DNA of 64,000 nt from Shewanella oneidensis MR-1 (GTDB lineage Bacteria; Pseudomonadota; Gammaproteobacteria; Enterobacterales; Shewanellaceae): assembly GCF_000146165.2 (NCBI RefSeq), contig NC_004347.2, forward strand, positions 2,108,001 through 2,172,000. Reading direction: 5' to 3'. Position 1 is the first letter of the stretch; the number at the start of each line of letters is the position of its first letter. Positions 56,817 to 64,000 of the stretch are shown here, in pieces. The notes beneath the pieces are model-generated. The model saw only the letters and a list, made by a program, of their open reading frames with translations, ran no database searches and was not told where the DNA came from. A program made the translations under genes and the position numbers.

Positions 56817-57590
56817 CTAGCGTCTAATAGCAATACCTTCGGCGGCTAAATACTGTTTTAACTCGCCGATATTGATAATGGCTTTATGGAACACGCTGGC
56901 CGCCAGTGCTGCATCCACCTTCGCATCGATAAACACATCGCGAAAATGCGCCATCGTGCCAGCGCCGCCCGAGGCGATTAATGGCACATCGCACAATTGG
57001 CGTACTAGGCTTAACTGTTTGATATCATAGCCACCGCGCACGCCGTCTTGGTTCATCACATTGAGCACGATTTCACCGCAGCCGCGTTTTTGTACTTCTT
57101 CGACCCAATCTTGGGTGTACCAAGCAGTTTCTTTGGTGGCGGCTTCATCGCCGGTAAATTGCTTTACTTTATAACTGTCGCTTGCCGCATCATAAAAAGA
57201 GTCTATGCCAATCACGATACATTGACGGCCAAATTCATCCTGCAGGCGTGAGATTAAACTCGGATCGCTCAGGGCGGGTGAGTTAACCGAAATTTTATCT
57301 GCGCCAAAGGCGAGTAGCTCGCGGGCTTGGGTAATGGTTTTAATTCCACCCGCCACGCAAAAGGGGATATCTATTTGCTCAGCCACTCGGCTCACCCAAG
57401 ACTTATCGACTACACGGTCGTGGGCACTGGCGGTGATATCGTAAAACACCAGCTCATCAGCGCCTTCTGCGGCGTAACGCGCTGCGAGTGGCACTATGTC
57501 GCCAACAATTTCATGGTTGCGAAACTGTACGCCTTTGACCACGCAGCCATCTTTCACATCTAAACAGGGGACTATTCGTTTGGCCAGCAT
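56817..57590 (-). CDS. hisF: Imidazole glycerol phosphate synthase, cyclase subunit
   Basis: With HisH it makes IGP and AICAR from PRFAR. This 257-residue TIM barrel has catalytic Asp in [16 protein letters not shown] and in [10 protein letters not shown], and two phosphate-binding loops ([19 protein letters not shown]). It overlaps the end of hisA by 19 bp, so translation is coupled. Confidence 0.97.
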
Positions 57591-58309
57591 TGGATTGCCT
57601 CCGCTACATTAAACTGATTGATAAGTAAAGCTTTACCGATAATGATGCCCGCGGCGCCACTGTCTCTAACGGCGGCAACATCTTCAAGGGAAGCAATACC
57701 GCCCGAGGCTTGCCAAGCGATATTGGGATAGCGGCTGGATAGCTCACAATAGAGTTCAGTATTGGCGCCTGTGAGGGTGCCATCGCGACTGATATCCGTC
57801 ACCAGCGCATGTTTAAGTCCAACTTGGCTAAAGTCTTCGACGATCGACTCTAAATTCTTACCGCCACCGTTTTGCCAGCCAGAAACCGCGACGATTTTCT
57901 CGCCGCTTGGGGTAATGTTGATATCCAGTGCAAGGCAAATAGCCTCGTTGCCAAACTTGTTAAACCAGCCTTTGACTAACTCGGGCTCTTTGACGGCGAG
58001 TGAGCCAATCACCACCCGTTTTACCCCAAGGGACAATAATTCGGCGACTTGCTCTTCAGTGCGGATCCCGCCGCCAACCTGAATATTGGCGCTCAGCCCT
58101 GCGGTTAGCGCTGCAATCAAGGCCGTTTGGCGTTTAGCGGGATCTTTCGCGCCAGTTAAATCCACAATATGCAGCCAGCTTGCGTCTTGGGCTTGGTAGG
58201 ATTGCAATTGGGCGAGGGGGCTTAAATCGAAGGTGGTCTGCTGCCCATAATCCCCTTGGTAGAGCCTGACTACCTTGCCATCAATTAAATCAATCGCTGG
58301 AATGATCAT
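57572..58309 (-). CDS. hisA: Phosphoribosylformimino-AICAR-P isomerase
   Basis: It carries out the Amadori isomerisation ProFAR to PRFAR. This 245-residue TIM barrel is homologous to His[21 protein letters not shown] at the start (catalytic Asp), [11 protein letters not shown] and a second Asp in [14 protein letters not shown]. It overlaps hisF. About 100 bp separate it from hisH, longer than in E. coli. Confidence 0.97.
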
Positions 58310-58413
58310 CTGTTGTCCTTAATTCTTTTGGTGCATTTGCTGCCGCGCTTTATTGTCGTATGGTGTGGCTGAAAAATAGTGGTGGCTCAGCCAAACCTAA
58401 TAAGCGATTGCAT

Positions 58414-59079
58414 TTATTGCATTTTTAAAAAGTTACCTAGGATTTGCGCGCCCACGGCGGCACTTTTTTCAGGGTGGAATTGCACGCCCATAAAGTTGTC
58501 TTTACCGATGGCGGCGCTAAAGTCCTCACCATAACGGCATTGGGCGAGGGTGTAGTCGCTTAATGGCGCGCGGTAGCTGTGCACAAAATACACGTAACTG
58601 CCGGCTTCCACGCCGGCGAACAGCGGGTGAACCTGAGAGGGATTACTAAAGGTCAGTTGGTTCCAGCCCATGTGCGGCAGAGGTAAACCTTCGGCCTTAA
58701 GGGTTTGACTGTTTAGCTCGTCAATCTCGGTTGGAATAATGCCTAAGCACTTGCAATCATGAGCTTGGCAGTCTAAGGCTTGACCGCCGCGTTCTTTAGA
58801 GAGCAGGGTGAGCATTTGCATCCCTAAACACACGCCCAGCACGGGTTGGGTTAACCCTTGGATTAATTCGACTAAGGCTTTTTCGGTTAATGAGGCCATG
58901 GCGGCGCCAGCGCTACCGACACCCGGCAATACCACACGTTTGGCGGCTTTAATGCTGGCCTTGTCGTCGGTCACTAAGACGTTCGCGCCTAGGCGCTCAA
59001 AGGCGAAACGTACCGAGCTTAAGTTGGCGCAACCTGTGTCTATGATGACCACATCAAATTCATCTGTGTTTGCTGACAT
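58414..59079 (-). CDS. hisH: Imidazole glycerol phosphate synthase, glutaminase subunit
   Basis: This class I glutamine amidotransferase supplies NH3 to HisF. The 221-residue protein has the nucleophile Cys in VLGVCLGMQML (about residue 82), an oxyanion region in LPGVGSAGAAM, and the His/Glu pair in GVQFHPEKSA. Intergenic spacing to hisB is about 140 bp. Confidence 0.96.
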   Translation of the reverse strand: MSANTDEFDVVIIDTGCANLSSVRFAFERLGANVLVTDDKASIKAAKRVVLPGVGSAGAAMASLTEKALVELIQGLTQPVLGVCLGMQMLTLLSKERGGQALDCQAHDCKCLGIIPTEIDELNSQTLKAEGLPLPHMGWNQLTFSNPSQVHPLFAGVEAGSYVYFVHSYRAPLSDYTLAQCRYGEDFSAAIGKDNFMGVQFHPEKSAAVGAQILGNFLKMQ

Positions 59080-59223
59080 TGGGTTTTCCTGTTGATGGGT
59101 CAGTTGGGGAAGTGGCTTGTCGCCCTTCCAGAACTGCCCCTTGTTAAAATCATCATGCTTTGTATTATTCGCTAATCAACTTGCATCAGGTCATTACACA
59201 TCAAACTCAGGTTTAGCACGGCG

Positions 59224-60315
59224 TTAGAGAACGCCTTTACTCGAGGGCAATACATCACCTTCCACTTTTACTGCTTGACGCAGTGCGCGGCCCAGCACCT
59301 TAAAGAGTGCTTCTACCTTGTGGTGATCGTTGTCTCCCTCGGCGGCCACATGCAGGGTGCAGCGCAAACCATCGGCAAAGGAGCGGAAAAAGTGCGGCAC
59401 CATTTCGGTGGCCATTTCACCGACTTTTTCCCGTTCAAATTGGGCAGCAAATTTAATAAAAGGCCTGCCGGAAAGATCGAGTAAGCATTCGCCCTTGGCC
59501 TCATCCATAGGCAAACTAAAACCAAAACGGGCAATACCGCGTTTATCGCCAAGCGCTTGGCGCAGTGCATCCCCAATCGCCAATGCGGTATCTTCAACGC
59601 TGTGGTGATCGTCTATCTCGAGATCTCCATCGACATTCACCTCCATTTTGAAATTCCCGTGGGTGGCGATTTGATCCAGCATATGGTCGAAAAAGCCAAT
59701 GCCAGTGTTAATCGTGCCTTTGCTGGCATTGTCGAGATCGACTGTCACGCGAATATCGGTTTCCTTGGTGGTACGCACCACAGTCGCGCTGCGGCCCTTG
59801 TTGAGTAATGCATCGGCAATGGCGTTCCAACCTAGACTGCCTCGCTGATATTGAAAGCTGATAATCCCCATGGCATTGCCCAGTTCCACATCTGTGTGTC
59901 TGTCACCAATCACCGCGGACTGGGTAAAATCGATAAAGCCTTGGGTCAAAAAGTCTTTCACCAGTCCCAGCTTGGGTTTGCGGCAGCTACAATTCTCATC
60001 GTTAAAGTGTGGGCAAATTAGCACATCTTCAAACTTAACCCCTTGGCTGGAGAGGATTTGCATCATCATATTGTGCGGCGCATCGAAATCTTCCTGCGGG
60101 AAGGACGGGGTACCGAGTCCATCCTGATTGCTGACCATCACCAAACGAAAACCGGCTTTTTGCAGGCGCAGTAAGGCGGGGATCACTTGGGGCTCGAATA
60201 CCAGCTTGGCAAGGTTATCGACTTGCTTATCTGTAACCGGCTCTTCAATCAAGGTGCCATCGCGATCGATAAAAAGTATTTTTTGCGCGACATTAGGGGT
60301 AAATACTGGGTTCAT
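59224..60315 (-). CDS. hisB: Bifunctional histidinol-phosphatase/IGP dehydratase
   Basis: The 363-residue fusion starts at ATG 60315 (AAAGGT upstream). The N-terminal HAD phosphatase has [14 protein letters not shown] and a zinc cluster ([11 protein letters not shown]). The C-terminal dehydratase has the duplicated metal sites in [28 protein letters not shown] and the later [12 protein letters not shown]. The fusion is typical of gammaproteobacteria. Confidence 0.97.
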   Translation of the reverse strand: MNPVFTPNVAQKILFIDRDGTLIEEPVTDKQVDNLAKLVFEPQVIPALLRLQKAGFRLVMVSNQDGLGTPSFPQEDFDAPHNMMMQILSSQGVKFEDVLICPHFNDENCSCRKPKLGLVKDFLTQGFIDFTQSAVIGDRHTDVELGNAMGIISFQYQRGSLGWNAIADALLNKGRSATVVRTTKETDIRVTVDLDNASKGTINTGIGFFDHMLDQIATHGNFKMEVNVDGDLEIDDHHSVEDTALAIGDALRQALGDKRGIARFGFSLPMDEAKGECLLDLSGRPFIKFAAQFEREKVGEMATEMVPHFFRSFADGLRCTLHVAAEGDNDHHKVEALFKVLGRALRQAVKVEGDVLPSSKGVL

Positions 60316-60397
60316 GCTGCTACCTTTCAATTCAGTTTGTTATCTTTATAAAATCAGTCTATTAGGCCAATGCTGCGTTAATACTTGCACTAAATGC

Positions 60398-61573
60398 TTA
60401 CCGCTTTTGCGATTCAAACAACGACACTAAGCGGTCGGTGTCAACCTGAGAGCTAAAGCTAAAACGAATGGCTTTAGCAAGCCTTGGGTCCTTATAAGCC
60501 CGCGCGACAATACCATTGTCGGTGAGCAGTTTTGCCACTTTTGCGACGTCGTCAAATTCGGCTAAGACATAGTTGCCATTGGGTTTTAGCACGGCGCCGC
60601 CCCATTGCTCGCAGTACAAATTCAGCGCCGCCGCGAGTCGCTCGCCCTGAGTATTGAGCTCTTTGACTTGAGTCTTCATCCGCGCAATCCCAGCAGGTGA
60701 CAGCGCTTGCTCGGCCACTTCACTCACGGGCAATGGCACGGGATAGGGCGCAATTACCCGCATGATGATTTCGATAATCTCTTCATTGGCAAGCAAAAAG
60801 CCGCAGCGCGCGCCTGCTAAGGCAAAGGCTTTTGAGAGGGTGCGCAGTACCACGAGATTTGGGTAAGTCTCGAGTAAATCCGCCACGCTATATTCTGGGC
60901 AAAACTCGATATAAGCCTCATCGACGACAACAATAGAATCGGGTAAGGCTTGAATCGCTTGCTCGATGCGCGCTTTGTCAATCACAGTGCCTGTTGGGTT
61001 ATTCGGATTACAGATAAACACTAACTTAGCGCCGCGCGCGGCCGTTGCAAAGTCGGCAGGGAGACCGTATTCAGCACTTAAGCTTAAAGCCTTAACGCCC
61101 ACATTAAAGGTTTGCGCGCTAATGGCGTACATGCCGTATGTCGGCCCAAAGGTGGCAATGGAATCGATGCCTGGGATACAAAAGGCACGAATAAGCAGCT
61201 CGATGGCCTCATCGGCGCCGCGACTGGCGACAATTTTGCTCTCCACTACACCGCTATATTGGCTGTAGGCATTGATCAACGCGGGCGGTTGGCACTCGGG
61301 GTAACGATTTAACTTAGTTAAATCGAGCTCGCCGACGGCCACATTATTGAAGGGCGATTCGTTGGCATTGATCCAAATATCCCCCTTGCCGCCAAGCCTA
61401 CGGGCACTTTGGTAGGGGGTTAACTCGAGTAGCTCGGGCCGCGCAAGGCGAGCGGCGAGGGTTGCAGACTCGATTACAATTTTATCGAGAGGATTGCTGG
61501 CGCTATTGTCGCTCGGAACGCTTCTCACAGTCACATTGCTCATTGGTTCTTGGCAAATTGGCTCTTGGCTCAT
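60398..61573 (-). CDS. hisC: Histidinol-phosphate aminotransferase
   Basis: This PLP enzyme of fold type I transaminates imidazole-acetol phosphate. The 391-residue protein has the PLP Lys in LRTLSKAFALAGARCGF, CNPNNPTGT, and VVDEAYIEF. The N-terminus before LARPELLELTPYQSARR is longer than usual by about 25 residues; ATG 61573 has AGGA upstream, and ATG 61543 is an alternative. Confidence 0.95.
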   Translation of the reverse strand: MSQEPICQEPMSNVTVRSVPSDNSASNPLDKIVIESATLAARLARPELLELTPYQSARRLGGKGDIWINANESPFNNVAVGELDLTKLNRYPECQPPALINAYSQYSGVVESKIVASRGADEAIELLIRAFCIPGIDSIATFGPTYGMYAISAQTFNVGVKALSLSAEYGLPADFATAARGAKLVFICNPNNPTGTVIDKARIEQAIQALPDSIVVVDEAYIEFCPEYSVADLLETYPNLVVLRTLSKAFALAGARCGFLLANEEIIEIIMRVIAPYPVPLPVSEVAEQALSPAGIARMKTQVKELNTQGERLAAALNLYCEQWGGAVLKPNGNYVLAEFDDVAKVAKLLTDNGIVARAYKDPRLAKAIRFSFSSQVDTDRLVSLFESQKR

Positions 61574-61635
61574 TCTACTTATCCTAAGTCTTGCTCACGG
61601 GCTTTACACTGTTAAAGATAAACGGCTTAAGTCGT

Positions 61636-62952
61636 TCAGCCTTTAAGACTGGCTAAGCGCACCGCAACTGCATTTTTATGGGCATCGAGTAACTCATTGC
61701 TGGCAAGGGTCATCACCGCTTGTCCAAGACCTAGCAGGCCCTTGGCACTGAGTTCTTGCACCGTAAAGCGGCGACTGAAGTCGGCCAGTGAGAGACTCGA
61801 TACTGCGCGGCTGTAACCATAAGTCGGCAATACATGGTTAGTGCCACTGGCGTAATCCCCAACCGATTCAGGTGTATAGGCGCCTAAAAACACTGAGCCT
61901 GCAGCGCGAATATTATTTAGCACTTCCCGCGGAAAACGGGTTTGAATAATTAAGTGTTCAGGCCCATAGCGATTTGAAACGAGCGCGGCTTCTTGCATAT
62001 CTTTGACCAGAATGGTGCGGCTGCCTTTTAAGGCGGTAGCGGCAATCTCTTGGCGTGGCAGGGCGGCCAGTTGCGATTTGAGTGCCTGATTAACCGCCTG
62101 TGCTAATGGCAAAGAATCAGTGACTAAAATGACCTGCGAATCAGGACCGTGCTCCGCTTGGGAGAGTAAATCCGCGGCAATAAACTGCGCATTGGCATCG
62201 CTATCGGCAATCACTAATACCTCGGAAGGGCCTGCTGGCATATCGATAGACACAGTACAGCGACCGTCCTGCGAGACTAAGCGCTTGGCCTCGGTGACAT
62301 AACGATTGCCTGGGCCAAAAATCTTATCGACGCTAGGAATCGTTTCAGTGCCAAAGGCCAGTGCGGCAATCGCCTGCGCGCCACCCACTTGATAGATCTC
62401 GGTAATGCCGCAGACATTTGCGGCATAAACAATCGCATCATTGATCGGTGGTGGACTCACGAGTACCCGTTGTTCGCAGCCAGCAATTGTGGCTGGCAGG
62501 GCCAACATCAGTACGGTTGAGATTAATGGGGCGCTACCGCCAGGAATATATAAACCCACTTTTTCAATCGGTTCGCTACGAAGCTCGCAGCGAACCCCCG
62601 CTTGGGTTTCAATGTCGATGGGGCGAAATTGTTGTGCGCTGTGAAACACATCAATATTGGCCATCGCTTGGGCAATCGCAGCTTTCAGTTCGGGCGATAC
62701 CCGCGCGCTGGCCGCTTCGATTTCGTGCTCGCTTAAACGTAAGTTGTCGCTATTGGCACTACTGATATTTGCAAGCCTTGCACCATCAAACTTTTGATTA
62801 AACTCTTTAATCGCTGCATCGCCACGGCTGGCAACGGCATCGACAATGGCGCGAACACTTTGTTCTAAGCCGCTATCACCGATTAAAGGTGAGCGTTGAA
62901 GCGCGGTTTTTTGTTCATCGGCTGATAACGCTGCCCAAGTTAACATATCCAT
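61636..62952 (-). CDS. hisD: Histidinol dehydrogenase
   Basis: It oxidises histidinol to histidine in two NAD+ steps. The 438-residue zinc enzyme shows GLYIPGGSAPLISTVLM, FGPGNRYVTEAKRLV, DMPAGPSEVLVIAD, and catalytic His/Glu region QAEHGPDSQVILVTDS and GPEHLII. It starts 3 bp after the hisG stop, so expression is tightly coupled. Confidence 0.97.
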   Translation of the reverse strand: MDMLTWAALSADEQKTALQRSPLIGDSGLEQSVRAIVDAVASRGDAAIKEFNQKFDGARLANISSANSDNLRLSEHEIEAASARVSPELKAAIAQAMANIDVFHSAQQFRPIDIETQAGVRCELRSEPIEKVGLYIPGGSAPLISTVLMLALPATIAGCEQRVLVSPPPINDAIVYAANVCGITEIYQVGGAQAIAALAFGTETIPSVDKIFGPGNRYVTEAKRLVSQDGRCTVSIDMPAGPSEVLVIADSDANAQFIAADLLSQAEHGPDSQVILVTDSLPLAQAVNQALKSQLAALPRQEIAATALKGSRTILVKDMQEAALVSNRYGPEHLIIQTRFPREVLNNIRAAGSVFLGAYTPESVGDYASGTNHVLPTYGYSRAVSSLSLADFSRRFTVQELSAKGLLGLGQAVMTLASNELLDAHKNAVAVRLASLKG

Positions 62953-62955
62953 AGA

Positions 62956-63855
62956 TCACCCCATCATTTTTTCAATTGGCATGACGAGGATAGAGCTGGC
63001 GCCGAGGGCCGTGAGCTGTTCCATCGTGTCCCAAAACAGATCTTCAGTACTGACGGCATGGATGGCAACGCGATTGGTATCGTCATTTAACGGTAACACT
63101 GTTGGGTTTTCGGCGCCGGGCAGCAGGGCGACAATTTGATCTAGGGTTTCGGTTGGCGCGTGCAGCAAAATATATTTACTTTCTCGGGCGCGGATCACGC
63201 CGTTTACGCGGGATAAAATCCTATCGATTAAGGCTTGTTTACTAGGAGCTTGGGTTTGGGTTGATTGAATAATGCAGGCCATGGAGCGGTAGATGACTTC
63301 AGTCTCGTATAAGCCATTGGCTTCAAGGGTTGCGCCAGTGGAGACTAAGTCACAAATGCCATCGGCAAGCCCTGCTCGCGGTGCAACTTCAACCGAGCCT
63401 TTTAACATACAATCGCGATAATTTATGCTCTTTTGTTGCATAAAACGACGCAGCAGGTTGGGGTAGGAGGTGGCAATTCTCAAGCCTTCTAAAGATGACG
63501 CATCGGCATAGCTAAATTCGGTTGGCACGGCTAACGACAGGCGGCAAGCACCAAAATCCAGTTGGCGTAATTTTACATATTCAGCGGGTTTATTTAAGGT
63601 TTGACGCTCAATTTGCTCTTCTTCGAGCACGTTCTCACCAATAATGCCTAAATCCACTACGCCATCCATCACCAGTCCAGGAATATCATCGTCACGTACT
63701 CTAAGTAAATCGATGGGCATGTTGTCTGCGTGAGCGATAAGACGTTGTTCATTAATGGAAAATTTAACGCCGCAGCTCTTGAGTAATTGCTGAGAATCGG
63801 TCGATAGGCGACCCGATTTTTGAATGGCGATACGTAAACGGTTTGATTCGGTCAT
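62956..63855 (-). CDS. hisG: ATP phosphoribosyltransferase (long form)
   Basis: This first, feedback-inhibited enzyme joins ATP and PRPP. ATG 63855 gives 299 residues, exactly the E. coli length; the frame extends to 63930 without support. It has [17 protein letters not shown] at the start, the PRPP loop region [14 protein letters not shown] (about 170-183) and the C-terminal ACT-like regulatory domain with [12 protein letters not shown]. It is the first gene of the operon. Confidence 0.97.
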   Translation of the reverse strand: MTESNRLRIAIQKSGRLSTDSQQLLKSCGVKFSINEQRLIAHADNMPIDLLRVRDDDIPGLVMDGVVDLGIIGENVLEEEQIERQTLNKPAEYVKLRQLDFGACRLSLAVPTEFSYADASSLEGLRIATSYPNLLRRFMQQKSINYRDCMLKGSVEVAPRAGLADGICDLVSTGATLEANGLYETEVIYRSMACIIQSTQTQAPSKQALIDRILSRVNGVIRARESKYILLHAPTETLDQIVALLPGAENPTVLPLNDDTNRVAIHAVSTEDLFWDTMEQLTALGASSILVMPIEKMMG

Positions 63856-64000
63856 AATTCTATCTCGCTCAAAGTTAACAAATTCAAAATGGTATTCTTT
63901 CGTTTCACGCTTTAACTGGCTTATCGGCACCGCCAGTAAATGTGGCGGTTAACATATTGAAATTAATTACTAATTAGCTGTTAAATCGTTTATTAAAAGC
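63856..64000 (-). promoter_or_regulatory. Leader region of the his operon, cut by the window edge
   Basis: A hairpin CCGCCA/TGGCGG lies at about 63930-63950 without a following T run. No His-rich leader peptide is visible inside the window. The minus-strand GCTTTTA at the very edge could be the tail of a terminator-attenuator located beyond 64000; this is a guess. Confidence 0.35.

Noticed and set aside
63856..64000. Complete his attenuator with leader peptide
   Set aside because: No run of His codons and no hairpin with a T run inside the 145 bp available; the leader would lie beyond the window.

Overview
The window reads as a chromosomal segment of a Shewanella species (gammaproteobacterium). 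This rests on the housekeeping block apt-dnaX-ybaB-recR-htpG-cnoX-adk-hemH-gsk, an integron integrase that resembles the Shewanella chromosomal IntI, and the overall gene mix (msrPQ, class III alcohol dehydrogenase with S-formylglutathione hydrolase, ydbH-ynbE-ydbL, a complete his operon). Family assignments come from reading the proteins; no database search was run.

Layout. 1-16 kb: core genes, nearly all on the + strand, well punctuated by intrinsic terminators. A 271-bp repeat with terminal inverted repeats sits directly after ybaN. dnaX has a very long acidic linker and an A9 run at the position expected for the tau/gamma switch. htpG has a textbook sigma-32 promoter.

16.2-27.5 kb: an accessory region beginning at a tRNA-Pro(GGG). 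I read it as a decayed chromosomal integron. intI (26113-27072, +) has a LexA box immediately upstream. The cassette array runs leftward from it on the minus strand. Three intact attC-like sites and one disrupted site flank three minus-strand cassette genes: a HEPN-like protein, a protein of unknown type and a truncated AAA ATPase. The array has been invaded by an IS91-like HUH transposase/tyrosine recombinase unit, a group II intron sitting in an attC-like hairpin and oriented against the cassettes, an IS3-family element inside that intron, and two of three identical 1235-bp IS copies. The IS copy at 20878-22112 has no target duplication and joins half a reverse transcriptase to half an ATPase, so a deletion has occurred there. 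A C-terminal scrap of a phage-type integrase near the tRNA suggests an older island.

27.5-56 kb: core and niche genes: an EAL phosphodiesterase, slt, rmuC, msrPQ, gloA, a 27-residue YnhF/CydH-like protein behind a near-consensus CRP site, a dmeF-like metal exporter with its MarR regulator, an S9 peptidase, eptA, a diguanylate cyclase, formaldehyde detoxification genes, and the envelope-lipid transport operon ydbH-ynbE-ydbL. A trypsin-like protease pseudogene carries the third IS copy. An aromatic amino acid permease closes the segment.

56-64 kb: hisG-D-C-B-H-A-F-I on the minus strand in the enteric order, with an eightfold 7-bp repeat between hisF and hisI. Longer stretches without a convincing gene are 832-1290 (repeat plus hairpin), 27073-27531, 43076-43387, 49578-49859 and 55520-56098.
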